A stretch of 36,367 nucleotides of DNA from positions 1 to 36,367 of the forward strand of contig QIEB01000580.1 in the NCBI GenBank assembly GCA_003229495.1. Reading direction: 5' to 3'. The DNA comes from Flammeovirgaceae bacterium (GTDB lineage: Bacteria > Bacteroidota > Bacteroidia > Cytophagales > Cyclobacteriaceae). The stretch's first letter is position 1, and every line of letters begins with the position of its first letter. The notes beneath the pieces are model-generated. The model was not told where the DNA came from, did not search any database, and saw only the letters and a program-made list of their open reading frames with translations. The position numbers and the translations under genes were made by a program. Of the stretch, positions 8,976 to 19,100 are shown in pieces.

Positions 8976-11195
8976 ATGGGGTCACAGCCTATGTTGATTG
9001 AACAAAAAGACCAACTTGAAAAAGACCGGCTTAAAGATAAGTTAAAAGAAGTATTTGGGTACAGTCAATTCAGAGGTAATCAAGAAACTATTATTAAGAA
9101 TATTCTTAAAGGTAAGAACACTTTTGTGATCATGCCTACGGGAGCCGGTAAATCATTATGCTACCAACTGCCAGCGGTGTTTTTGGAGGGAACGGCTATT
9201 GTGATCTCTCCTCTGATCGCACTAATGAAAAACCAGGTGGACGTACTCAATGCCCTGGGAGTAAATGCTCAGTTTCTTAACTCAACCTTAACCAAATCTG
9301 AGATCAACCGGGTAAAACAAGGAACACTTGAAGGAAAGGTGAAACTCCTGTACGTAGCGCCGGAATCACTTACAAAACCGGAAAACATTAGTTTTTTGAA
9401 GCAGTCAAACCTTCTTTTTGCTGCTATAGACGAAGCCCACTGTATTTCTGAATGGGGCCATGATTTCCGTCCGGAATATAGAAAGATAAAGACCATTTTA
9501 GATCAACTGGGTCAATTGCCAATAATTGCCCTGACAGCCACTGCTACTCCCAAAGTAAAATTAGACATACAGCGAAACCTGCAAATGGAGGAGGCCGACG
9601 TGTTCAAATCCTCATTTAATCGAGAGAATCTTTATTATGAGGTCCGGTCAAAAAAAGACATTAAAAAACAATTAATCAAGTTTGTCAAAGCTCATCATGG
9701 CAAATCGGGTATTGTTTACTGCCTCTCCCGTAAAACTGTACAAGAAATAGCCGAGTTTTTACAAGTGAATGATATTAAAGCTGCTCCTTATCACGCGGGA
9801 CTGGACAGTAATATCCGGATAAAAAACCAGGATGATTTTCTTAACGAAGAAATACATGTAATCGTAGCCACCATTGCCTTTGGAATGGGCATAGACAAAC
9901 CTGATGTACGGTTTGTAGTTCATTACGACACTCCTAAATCACTGGAAGGTTATTATCAGGAAACAGGTCGGGCCGGTAGAGATGGGTTAGAAGGTAATTG
10001 TCTAATGTTCTACAGTTATAATGATATAATCAAACTGGAGAAATTCAATAAAGACAAACCGGTTACTGAAAGAGAGAATGCTAAGGTTCTTCTGGAGGAA
10101 ATGGCATCATATTCGGAATCTGCGGTATGTAGAAGAAAGCAGCTACTACATTATTTTGGAGAGATATATCAGGGGAACTACTGTTCTGAGACCAAATGGT
10201 GTGATAATTGCCGATACCCCAAAGAAAAATATGAGGGAAAGGATTATGTACTTACAGGGTTAAAAACTGTAAGTCTGACCAATGAGCGATTTGGGCTGAA
10301 ACACTTGACTGATGTGATCACCGGAGTGAGTAGTCAGTACGTACAAAGTTATCGCCATTATGAACTTCCGGTATTTGGCTCCGGGAAAAACGAAGGTCAG
10401 GAAATGTGGAGTTCCATTCTCCGCCAGACTATGCTGCTGGGATTTCTTGAAAAGGATATTGAACATGTGGGAACGTTAAAGTTGACCAATAAAGGACGTT
10501 CATTTTTGGAAGAACCACACTCGGTTGAGCTTAGCAAAGACCATGATTACGGCAAGGAGGAAGAACCCAGCATCACAGACGAAGCGATCACTCGAAGATC
10601 GTATGACATATCCCTCTTTGAGTTACTGAAGGGGCTAAGAAAAAAGATTGCCAGGCAGAAGGGTTTACCGCCTTACGTGATTTTTCAGGACCCATCTCTT
10701 GAAGAAATGGCCATTATATACCCTACTAACCGGGAAGAGTTGTCCCAGATAAATGGAGTTGGTAGAGGGAAGGTGGCAAAGTTTGGACAGCCATTTATTG
10801 AGACTATAAAACATTATGTAATAGAAAACGACATAACCACTGCTTCCGATGTGGTAATAAAATCCGCTATTAATAAGTCCAAAATCAAAATACACATTAT
10901 CCAGCAAATTGACCGCAAAGTGGACCTGGAAGAAATTGCAGAATCTAAGAATATGAAAATGGAAGAACTCTTGGGAGAGATAGAACAGATCTGTTATTCC
11001 GGTACTAAGTTAAACCTCGACTATTATGTGGAACAAATTATGGACCATGACCGGCAGGATGATTTGTATGACTATTTCCTAAATGCAGAGTCTGATAATA
11101 TCAGGGAAGCTTTGAACGAATTGGAGGATGAGGACTTTTCCGAAGAGGAGTTGCGGCTGATGCGAATCAAGTTCCTTTCCGAATACGCCAACTAA
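8976..11195 (+). CDS. recQ: ATP-dependent DNA helicase RecQ
   Basis: A 3'-5' SF2 DNA helicase used in recombination and fork repair. Visible in order are the RecQ motif 0 region (FGYSQFRGNQ), Walker A PTGAGKS, the DEAH box (IDEAHCISEWGHDFRPEYR), motif VI YYQETGRAGRDG, a zinc site with four Cys (CRRKQLLHYFGE ... CSETKWCDNC), a winged-helix RQC region, an HRDC domain (YVIFQDPSLEEMA) and a C-terminal helical extension of about 110 residues, as in the longer Bacteroidota RecQ type. The ORF stays open upstream to a TTG at 8946, but ATG codons at 8976 and 8991 are better starts; the one at 8991 is nearest the conserved domain. It heads a co-directional run with purD, ricT and gldH. Confidence 0.95.
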   Translation: MGSQPMLIEQKDQLEKDRLKDKLKEVFGYSQFRGNQETIIKNILKGKNTFVIMPTGAGKSLCYQLPAVFLEGTAIVISPLIALMKNQVDVLNALGVNAQFLNSTLTKSEINRVKQGTLEGKVKLLYVAPESLTKPENISFLKQSNLLFAAIDEAHCISEWGHDFRPEYRKIKTILDQLGQLPIIALTATATPKVKLDIQRNLQMEEADVFKSSFNRENLYYEVRSKKDIKKQLIKFVKAHHGKSGIVYCLSRKTVQEIAEFLQVNDIKAAPYHAGLDSNIRIKNQDDFLNEEIHVIVATIAFGMGIDKPDVRFVVHYDTPKSLEGYYQETGRAGRDGLEGNCLMFYSYNDIIKLEKFNKDKPVTERENAKVLLEEMASYSESAVCRRKQLLHYFGEIYQGNYCSETKWCDNCRYPKEKYEGKDYVLTGLKTVSLTNERFGLKHLTDVITGVSSQYVQSYRHYELPVFGSGKNEGQEMWSSILRQTMLLGFLEKDIEHVGTLKLTNKGRSFLEEPHSVELSKDHDYGKEEEPSITDEAITRRSYDISLFELLKGLRKKIARQKGLPPYVIFQDPSLEEMAIIYPTNREELSQINGVGRGKVAKFGQPFIETIKHYVIENDITTASDVVIKSAINKSKIKIHIIQQIDRKVDLEEIAESKNMKMEELLGEIEQICYSGTKLNLDYYVEQIMDHDRQDDLYDYFLNAESDNIREALNELEDEDFSEEELRLMRIKFLSEYAN

Positions 11196-11246
11196 CACCT
11201 CACAATCTTATTTTTATTGACATTTAAATTCAACTGATCTGGAAGT

Positions 11247-12557
11247 ATGAACATTCTTATTTTAGGTTCTGGGGGCAGGGAACATACATTTGCCTGGAAA
11301 ATAAAGCAAAGTCCAAAATGTGGGCGACTGTACATTGGGCCTGGTAATGCCGGGACCGGTTTGATTGGGGAAAATGTACCACTGGATCTCATGTCATTCC
11401 CCGAAATAGGGGACTTTGTAATTTCAAAAAACATTGACTTGGTGATAGTGGGTCCGGAGGTACCATTGGCACTTGGTATAAAGGATTATTTTAAACAAAG
11501 GGATGACATCCGGAATGTTCCTTTGGTTGGACCTGATAAAAAGGGAGCAATGCTGGAAAGTAGTAAAGACTTTGCAAAACAGTTTATGGTGAAATACGGA
11601 ATCCCTACCGCTGATTATGCAACCTTTGACCGATCACAACTTGAACAAGGTCTTGACTACCTAAAACGACAAAATTTACCTATTGTACTAAAGGCCGACG
11701 GTTTGGCCGCTGGAAAAGGCGTGGTGATCTGCAATTCACTTGAAGAGGCGGACAAGATCTTTAAAGAAATGCTCCTGGAGTCAAAATTCGGAAAGGCAAG
11801 CGCCAAAGTGGTGGTAGAAGAATTCCTTAGTGGTGTTGAAATCTCAGTCTTTATTGTTACAGATGGAAATACCTACAAAATACTGCCATCAGCCAAAGAT
11901 TATAAAAGAATAGGGGAAAATGATAGTGGGCCAAATACCGGGGGAATGGGAGCTGTGTCTCCGGTGCCGTTCGCAGATGATACATTCATGAAAAAAGTTG
12001 AAGAGCATATTATAATGCCTACCATCAACGGCCTCAAAACCGAACAGATTGATTACAAAGGGTTTATATTTTTGGGTCTGATTAACGTAAATGGTGAACC
12101 CATGGTCATCGAATACAATGCTCGTATGGGGGATCCTGAAACACAGGTAGTATTCCCACGAATATCCAGTGATTTGGTAGACATGCTTTTGGGCTGTGCC
12201 CAGGGGACTTTGGATCAAATTGAGCTATCTATTGATTCCAGGAGTGCCTGCACAGTAGTAATGGTTTCAGGAGGATATCCAGGAAGTTATCCGAAAGGCC
12301 TAACAATCAAAGGCCTGGACACCCCAACTGAAAATCTGATATTTCATGCGGGAACAAGTTCTCAGGATGGTCACATCTTAACCAATGGAGGCCGGGTTTT
12401 AGCCATTACGGCTTTTGGAAACAATTTGACGGACGCATTGGACTTAGCATATGATACCGTAGATCAAATTGAGTGGAAGGATGTGTACTACCGAAAAGAC
12501 ATAGGCCAGGACCTGCTGGCTATGGTAAACAAAACTGTGGAAACTTCGGCTGAGTAA
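11247..12557 (+). CDS. purD: Phosphoribosylamine-glycine ligase
   Basis: GARS catalyses ATP-dependent joining of glycine to 5-phosphoribosylamine, the second step of purine synthesis. The 436-residue length is standard. The N-terminus MNILILGSGGREHTFAWKI is diagnostic. The ATP-grasp core includes LPIVLKADGLAAGKGVV, VVEEFLSGVEISVF and the metal-binding EYNARMGDPETQ, and the C-terminal subdomain has SGGYPGSYPKG. It begins 51 bases after recQ and ends 41 bases before ricT. No promoter element was recognised in either gap. Confidence 0.96.
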   Translation: MNILILGSGGREHTFAWKIKQSPKCGRLYIGPGNAGTGLIGENVPLDLMSFPEIGDFVISKNIDLVIVGPEVPLALGIKDYFKQRDDIRNVPLVGPDKKGAMLESSKDFAKQFMVKYGIPTADYATFDRSQLEQGLDYLKRQNLPIVLKADGLAAGKGVVICNSLEEADKIFKEMLLESKFGKASAKVVVEEFLSGVEISVFIVTDGNTYKILPSAKDYKRIGENDSGPNTGGMGAVSPVPFADDTFMKKVEEHIIMPTINGLKTEQIDYKGFIFLGLINVNGEPMVIEYNARMGDPETQVVFPRISSDLVDMLLGCAQGTLDQIELSIDSRSACTVVMVSGGYPGSYPKGLTIKGLDTPTENLIFHAGTSSQDGHILTNGGRVLAITAFGNNLTDALDLAYDTVDQIEWKDVYYRKDIGQDLLAMVNKTVETSAE

Positions 12558-12598
12558 CAGAAAATTGTAAATTGTCGGTTTAATACTATTAGAAATTT

Positions 12599-13738
12599 AT
12601 GTCGGGTTGCAATTCATGCATAACAACCGGAGGAAAAGTGGATGGTTGCCAAAACAACGGAGGATGTCTTACTGGCGGCTGTAACAAACTTAACGTATTT
12701 GATTGGCTCTCAAATATGGGCATGCCCCAATCTGAGACATTTAATATTCTTGAGGTTCGTTTTAAAAGCGGGAAAAAAGAATTCTATCGCAATCAAGACC
12801 AATTTGATGTAGTAACCGGAGATGCAGTGATCGTTGATGTGCCCAACGGACACCATCTGGGATACATTTCCCTGCAGGGAGAATTGGTTCGTTTGCAAAT
12901 GCAAAAAAAGAAAATAAAAGAGGATGAGAAAGTTCGCAAGATCTATCGTGTTGCCAGTGTAAAAGACCTTGAAAAGTATCATCAGGTAAGAAAACGTGAG
13001 AATCCCACACTTATTCGAACTCGACAAATCATTAAGGATATGAACCTGGCAATGAAACTTTCTGATGTGGAATTCCAGGCGGATAATTCCAAGGCTATTT
13101 TTTATTATTCCGCAGTAGAACGGATAGACTACCGAGAATTGATCAAGGTCCTGGCTAGTGAATTTAATATTAGGGTAGAAATGCGTCAGATAAGTTTACG
13201 GCAGGAGGCCGGCCGGCTGGGTGGAATTGGTTCATGTGGGAGAGAACTGTGTTGTTCAACCTGGCTTAATGAATTCAAGAGTGTTTCAACCGCAACTGCC
13301 CGATATCAGAAATTGAGCCTTAACCCCAGCAAGCTTTCAGGGCAGTGTGGAAGACTGAAGTGCTGCCTCAATTATGAGTTGGACTCTTATATGGACGCAC
13401 TAATAGACATCCCCAAACTTGAAGGTCCATTGCAAACCAAGAAAGGATTCGCAAAATTGCAAAAGACCGATATCTTCAGAAAAATTATGTGGTTCGGTTA
13501 TGAACTTGAGAATTCCTGGCACCCGGTATCCTGCGCTCGTGTAAAAGAAATCGTGGCACTAAACCAGCGGAATATCTTACCGGAAACTCTGGAGTCAAAT
13601 GAGAGCACCAACGGTAAAAATCATTTTATCTCAATAAATAAAGAGCTTGACAGAATTGATAGAAAGTACAGGTCAAAGAATAAAAGAAAACCCAGCAAGA
13701 GGTCCGGAAATAAAAAGTCACCACCAAATGAGTCGTAA
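12599..13738 (+). CDS. ricT: PSP1 domain iron-sulfur protein RicT
   Basis: A 379-residue PSP1-family protein. The N-terminal 28 residues carry five cysteines (C4, C7, C17, C23, C28). The PSP1 core follows, with two paired-cysteine motifs, CGRELCCSTWL and SGQCGRLKCCLNYE. The C-terminus is a Lys/Arg/Asn/Ser-rich tail. In Bacillus subtilis RicT (YaaT) forms a [4Fe-4S]-containing complex with RicA and RicF that affects RNase Y processing. Neither partner is encoded here, so the Bacteroidota role is open. The last 11 bases overlap the gldH start, which suggests coupled translation. The basic tail would suit nucleic-acid contact, but that is inference. Confidence 0.88.
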   Translation: MSGCNSCITTGGKVDGCQNNGGCLTGGCNKLNVFDWLSNMGMPQSETFNILEVRFKSGKKEFYRNQDQFDVVTGDAVIVDVPNGHHLGYISLQGELVRLQMQKKKIKEDEKVRKIYRVASVKDLEKYHQVRKRENPTLIRTRQIIKDMNLAMKLSDVEFQADNSKAIFYYSAVERIDYRELIKVLASEFNIRVEMRQISLRQEAGRLGGIGSCGRELCCSTWLNEFKSVSTATARYQKLSLNPSKLSGQCGRLKCCLNYELDSYMDALIDIPKLEGPLQTKKGFAKLQKTDIFRKIMWFGYELENSWHPVSCARVKEIVALNQRNILPETLESNESTNGKNHFISINKELDRIDRKYRSKNKRKPSKRSGNKKSPPNES

Positions 13739-14216
13739 ACTTTATTATGTGTTCCTTTTACTTGCAATTCTGTCCGCCTGCTCCGATCCTCTCAGGGTTT
13801 ACGAAAAAAATATTGATTTTTCAAGAAATTTATGGCTGGCTGATAGTGTGGCAAAATTTGAGTTTGAAATAACAGCCACCAATCTATCCTATAACCTATA
13901 TTATAACGTTCGTAACTCAATTTCTTATCCGTATCATAACCTTTATGTCCTTCATACTTTAGAGGATTCTCTAGGCAATGCTTTGTCTAGCGCTCTGCAA
14001 AATATGGATCTATTTGATCCAATAACAGGTGCACCCTTGGGTGATGGATTGGGAGATATTTTTGACCACCGAATATTAGCAATTCCCAACCAACGTTTTC
14101 CTGAAAATGGCCTATACCGATTCAAGATTCAACAGTTCATGCGTCAGGACTCCTTACCATTAATACTGAGCATAGGCTTAAGAGTTGAAAAAGCCGTGGG
14201 AACAGTAGAACAGTAG
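13728..14216 (+). CDS. gldH: Gliding motility lipoprotein GldH
   Basis: A 162-residue lipoprotein. Lys/Arg residues, a hydrophobic core (YYVFLLLAILSA) and a lipobox LSAC put the lipidated cysteine at residue 18. The body (FSRNLWLADSVAKFEFEI, then NLYYNVRNSISYPYHNLYV and the final GLYRFKIQQFMRQD) fits GldH, which is required for gliding in Flavobacterium johnsoniae. The frame is open upstream to 13647, but that extension would precede the signal peptide and lies inside ricT. The ATG at 13728, overlapping the ricT stop by 11 bases, is the real start. Order ricT-gldH recurs in Bacteroidota, where a penicillin-binding protein gene often follows (from memory); here a convergent histidine kinase replaces it. 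Confidence 0.88.
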   Translation: MSRKLYYVFLLLAILSACSDPLRVYEKNIDFSRNLWLADSVAKFEFEITATNLSYNLYYNVRNSISYPYHNLYVLHTLEDSLGNALSSALQNMDLFDPITGAPLGDGLGDIFDHRILAIPNQRFPENGLYRFKIQQFMRQDSLPLILSIGLRVEKAVGTVEQ

Positions 14217-14271
14217 ATCATTTGAACAGTAGAACCTGGGCACGGCTTGATTGGGTGGAGTTTCAAATATC

Positions 14272-15882
14272 TCAATCGAGCAGCGAGGCTTGTTCGGAAT
14301 TGCCGATTGTCGGAGAGCCTGGTATATGGATAGTGAAACAAGTACCTTCTCCAATTTTGCTGGTTACTTCAATGTCACCTCCGATAAGTTCGGCAAACTC
14401 CTTGCACAACAATAGACCTAAACCCGCCCCTTCATTGAAAGACCCGCCATTTATTTCACTTCCTTTGAACTCAAATATACTCTGTAATTTTTCCTCACTA
14501 ATACCAATGCCGTCATCTGCTACTTCAATCATGGCAGTGCCCTCCTCACCTGTTTTAAGGCTTATTGCGATATATCCATCCTGTCTGGAAAATTTAATAG
14601 CATTGCTTATTAAATTTCTCAAAATCAACCGAAGCATGTTGGCGTCCGCATAAACCTCAATGCTATCTGGAACACTGGCTCTGAAATGAATATTCTTAGC
14701 CTTTAACCTTGATTTGACAAATAAATAGTTTTCTTCTATCAATCTTTTTAGGTCAATCTTCTTCACGTTGGGTTTGATCTGACCCAGATGTGACATTGAC
14801 CATCTTAAAAGATCATCCAGAAAGTGGGACAATCGATCCGTGGATTCAATCATTTCATTGGCTAGTGATCTCAACTCAATATCTCCGATAGAGGACAACT
14901 TCGCTCCCAAAATATTTAGAAATCCAGAAATCGTGTTAATAGGGCTTCGTAGATCATGTGATATGATGGAGAACAGTTTGTCTTTGGTCATATTGGAATG
15001 CCTCTGTTCTTTTTCCGTCTTAGACAAAGTCAGATTGAGGCGCTGCAATTCTTCATTTTGTTTTACCAGTTGTTTCTGAACTGCTCGTTTATTTTCTACA
15101 TCTTCCAGTAAGTTGCTGGTCTTACGGTATTGTACGATCCAACCAATCAATACCATAAAAAATCCAATCACCAATGAAAAGATTAGTAGATAACGCCAAT
15201 CTGTAATGGGTATATCGGTGGACCCCGAAGTAGCCGGAGCCTCAACATAAATGGTATCTTTCGAAGATTCTATTTCTTTGTTGAGAAGGTCATTGAAACT
15301 CTCAGCTTGACTTTGAATTGAATCCTGATAAAGTTGGGTCAGCATTCTAATGACCTTATTCTGGTATATAACAGCCCTGTTGAAATTTCTTCTCTTGGTT
15401 GCAATATCTGCCAGATTCTGATTTATGGACATTTGGAACGATTGGCTGGCGCTATTTTCAATAATTTCCGCAGCATCTAGATATGATATCCTTGCCAATC
15501 GGTAGTATCTTTCGGGCTCATCATTGTCTCCAAACCTCTGGTAGATGTTTCCTTTGGCTTGATGTATTTTGGCAGCTGCTATAGACTTACCTTCGCCGTT
15601 TAAAAGAGGCAGAGCACGATCGAAATAACTGATTGCTGAATTGTACTTGCCGGCCTTGTGATAGAGATATCCGATGCTAGCCAGCGCCCTTCCCACTTGT
15701 TTTTCACCTTCCTCTACAATTCGCAGGTAGTAAGCTATACTATCCTGGTCCGGCGCCCTGTCAGGGGCTTGAGCTTCCAAGGAATACGTGATCAACCAAC
15801 ATGGGGTTAGGTATAAAAAAAACAAGAAAAACCGATCGATCCTTCTTGGTGGTGAGAACGGAAAATAGTTGATCCAATGCAT
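14272..15882 (-). CDS. Membrane sensor histidine kinase with TPR sensor region
   Basis: A 536-residue kinase. An N-terminal hydrophobic stretch at about residues 18-36 is a likely signal or anchor. A TPR-like helical region (about 45-190; GYLYHKAGKYNSAISYFDRA is a typical repeat) is probably extracytoplasmic. A membrane segment follows at about 231-251, then a coiled coil at about 255-300. HisKA has the phosphorylated histidine at 309 (FSIISHDLRSPI). The HATPase domain has N-box NLISNAIKFS (423-432), G1 DDGIGIS (456-462) and G2 GAGLGL (485-490), all intact. No response regulator lies beside it, so it is an orphan in this window. A good promoter lies at 15920-15949. The signal sensed cannot be inferred. 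Confidence 0.9.
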   Translation of the reverse strand: MHWINYFPFSPPRRIDRFFLFFLYLTPCWLITYSLEAQAPDRAPDQDSIAYYLRIVEEGEKQVGRALASIGYLYHKAGKYNSAISYFDRALPLLNGEGKSIAAAKIHQAKGNIYQRFGDNDEPERYYRLARISYLDAAEIIENSASQSFQMSINQNLADIATKRRNFNRAVIYQNKVIRMLTQLYQDSIQSQAESFNDLLNKEIESSKDTIYVEAPATSGSTDIPITDWRYLLIFSLVIGFFMVLIGWIVQYRKTSNLLEDVENKRAVQKQLVKQNEELQRLNLTLSKTEKEQRHSNMTKDKLFSIISHDLRSPINTISGFLNILGAKLSSIGDIELRSLANEMIESTDRLSHFLDDLLRWSMSHLGQIKPNVKKIDLKRLIEENYLFVKSRLKAKNIHFRASVPDSIEVYADANMLRLILRNLISNAIKFSRQDGYIAISLKTGEEGTAMIEVADDGIGISEEKLQSIFEFKGSEINGGSFNEGAGLGLLLCKEFAELIGGDIEVTSKIGEGTCFTIHIPGSPTIGNSEQASLLD

Positions 15883-16124
15883 TATTTACATTGAATATAG
15901 TCCATTCATTAACACTAATCAAATTTATTGAGACTTGGATAAGCCCAAAAAAATCTAAAAATATTGAATAAATTTTTTCAATCCTTGTTTAACACAATTT
16001 CTTGAAAACGTATGAATCAATTATCGTAAAAAAGTCCAAAACCTTGTTGAAGGGATATTTTTTCCGCCTATAAAAAAATTTTATGGTTCTAACGTGAATT
16101 TATCCACTAGTTTACCCTTCACGG
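15883..16124. other. AT-rich intergenic region
   Basis: The 242 bases between the helicase 3' end and the kinase start hold the kinase promoter and a weak inverted repeat ATTGAA/TTCAAT at 15963-15982. Several A/T runs are present near 16070-16085. I see no open frame with coding character and no convincing terminator for the helicase. Confidence 0.4.
15920..15949 (-). promoter_or_regulatory. Bacteroidota-type promoter of the histidine kinase
   Basis: On the minus strand TTTG (15949-15946) is followed after 18 bases by TAAATTTG (15927-15920). This matches the -33/-7 architecture with TAnnTTTG, with a spacer one base shorter than the usual 19-21. The -7 box is 37 bases upstream of the kinase ATG. 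Confidence 0.6.
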
Positions 16125-19100
16125 TTACCCGTCTCTCAATTCTTCTTTCATTACGAATCGCTCAAGCTGCTCTTTGATGTCATCTGGACTTATCCAATAT
16201 TGCCTGCTAAAAACCTCGTAGAACCTCCAACCTTTACTTTTTAGTATAAAGGGGACATATACATGTGCATCTTTTGCAGATATGCTTTGATGGTAGAGAT
16301 CATCATCTGTAAGGATCAGGCCCACAAATTGAGTGTTCCGGCGAAGTACCAGATCGGCAAATGGGAGCGATTCCTCTAAGGAATGAGCGTTGTTTGGAAA
16401 CGTCATAGCTTTGAGTTTTTTCTTTAGGTACCAACTACTTTGGAACTGATTGTCTTCAGATACCATTTGCTGAGGAATACCTTCAGAAATTTCCCAGGCA
16501 TAACTTAAGTATTTCTTTAGCAATTTGGGACCTTCATTCTTACTTTCCCCAACTTTAAGATCCTTTGGCATTATGCTGGAGATCACGTAGACCTTCTCTC
16601 TTGCCCGGGTAATTGCAACATTCAACCGGTTTTCTCCTCCAACTGCATTAAGGCTACCAAAATTCATGCTCAGTTTACCTTTAATATCATGGGCGTAACC
16701 AATGGAGAAAATAATTATATCCTTTTCGTCACCTTGTACATTTTCAATATTCTTTATGATCAAAGTAGAGGGTAATGGCTGGGCGGATTGGATGGCCCGG
16801 TCTTCCAGGCACTCCATGATATATTGTTGTTGTTGAATATTAAAGGTTACAATACCAATGGTTTTATCAGGTGTTTCCTTGCATATTTTATCTACCAGCA
16901 TCACTACTTCCATAGCTTCGTTCTGGTTAATGCTCCGTTCCCACAAACCATTAATCTTTATGTATTGGATAGCAGGCGCCCCTTCCTTGATAACCTGGTA
17001 ATCTGGAAGCATTCTTAATTTCCCCTGGTAAAAATGTTGGTTGGAAAATGCGATCAGGTCCAGGGACTTACTTCTATAATGTCCTTGAAGAGGAATCTGA
17101 GGAAGGTGTTTACTGGCAAGGTCTAGCAAAGAATCAATTTCAAGATCAATGTCCTCTGGATCCTCCTCTTGCCATCTGATGGTATACAAGTCATTTGGAG
17201 TCAACTGTTTGCTATCTCCTGTGACAACTACCTGGCGGGCCCGGTAAATGGAAGGGATTCCTTTTTCAGCAAAACACTGGGAAGCTTCGTCAAAGATTAC
17301 CAAATCAAACAGCACTTTCATAGGAGTGATGGCACTTACTGATTCCGGGCTAGCCAACCAGCATGGAACTAATGTGAATAGTTCATCACTAAAATGTGAC
17401 AAAAGTTTTCTAATAGGCCAAATTCTCCTTTTCTTGGAAACCTGATGTCTAAGGTCCCGGTACGAAATCATATTGTTTAGCCGGTTATACTTGACATCCT
17501 TGTATACATATTCTCGCAGCTTTAACAATAATATCTCCTGGCTGATTTCGAACTTCATTTTTACCTGGTTCCGATATTCCTCTTCCAACTGCTTCAGTTT
17601 CAATGAAGATACCATTCTCAACAATGGATATTTCACCTCAATGTGTTCTATCCATGCAAGTTTCAAACTGTTATCAAACAAAACCACCACATCGATCCCC
17701 TCTTTTTCCGAGCAAAGTTCATAAAGCTTTGCAATGGCAGATTTTTCGGTGGCAGTAAAGCTTTGCTCCAACTTATCGAATTCACATAAATTTTCGAATT
17801 CCTTGTTCAAAGACCCTTGCAGTTCTTTTTTCAATTTTAGATCACCCAAAATGAATGCGATTTGCTTTGGCAGTAAGTACCTAATCCACACCTTTTTCTT
17901 TTCAGGAAGTTCAGTAAGTATGGTAAGAAGCTCTTCTAACAACTTTTTCAGGTCTTCATATGACAGCTTTGATACGTTAAAATACTCATTAAAATTGCGC
18001 TGACTAACGAAGATTTTTTGTGCTTCGATGGCCTTCTTTTGATAATAAAACCAGGCTTGGAAATCAACCTGATGGTACGTTGTTGGTATTTCCTTTAGCC
18101 AGGAGTACGCTTTAAGTTTCGATAAATTATGTTCCAGATTAAGACGATTATCCATCTTCTCCAGCAGCATGCTGAAACCATCAGGATTTTTCAACAAGCC
18201 ATTGGCCTTCAGTACCCGTTGATACTGCATTTTCTCTTTGCTGAACAAATTCCAATTAAGCCATTTGAATATATTTTTGCGGGATTCAATCCGTTGTTGA
18301 ATAATCTCCTGAAACGAACCTAATTCACTTGTGGGGATGCTTACTTCGGGGCCCTCCTTTTTATAGCAATTGAGCACTACCCGTTCGATGTTCGCCAAGC
18401 CCAAATGATGCTTGTGAATATCCTTATAGTCCACTTGGTGATTAAAAAATCTATATACCGTTGGATCCTTGGTCAGGCTGACAAACTTGAGTATGTCTTC
18501 CCTACTATTGATAATTTCCTCCAGAGTTTCGAAAGAAACGGTAGTATTTAATATTATTGAAGCCTTTTGAACAGTGTCATCAGCGTACTTTTTGATCTCA
18601 TCAATCAAGTTGCTTATCGACTTCAGGTCTTTGATGGTAAAGGAATGAAACGACCTGCGATCTTTCCATAGAAAGTCAGGTTGATTAAGCTGCTGCCAAT
18701 AGTTATTATAAACATTCAGTTTTCGTTTGAATGCTTCCGCCTCGATCATCGGAAAATGTTTGTACTCTTGTTTCAGGTTTATTGACGGTCCGTCTAACTC
18801 TGATGTCAGATATAACTCTTTCACTGATATTCCACATTCCTGTTGGTCAAAAAGCGCCTGCTTAAACTCTTCAAACTCCTCGGTAATCTGATCGGTCCTT
18901 CGACTGACCTGTAGGAATTGTCTTTCCAATTGAATAGCATCCAGGCTGCTATTCAATCGCTTATAGTCATCTAGATTTTCTATTTGCTCCAGAATTTGGG
19001 CATACAGTTCCTTTCTGTCGTTCTTAAAATCATGGACCAACGCTATGAATTTGCCCATCCCCACCTCCTGCAATCTCTCGGAAACTACATCCAGTGCAGC

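Noticed and set aside
13647..13727. Longer gldH starting at 13647
   Set aside because: It would put 27 residues before the lipoprotein signal peptide and reads ricT out of frame.
14200..14235. Short repeated GAACAGTAGAAC around the gldH stop
   Set aside because: Only two or three partial copies over 36 bases with no symmetry; probably a local duplication without function.
14222..14653. Plus-strand ORF of 143 codons
   Set aside because: It is the reverse-strand shadow of the histidine kinase ATPase domain, with no domain or signal of its own.
15963..15982. ATTGAA/TTCAAT inverted repeat as a helicase terminator
   Set aside because: Weak six-base AT-rich stem, about 140 bases from the helicase stop, and no following T run in the right orientation.
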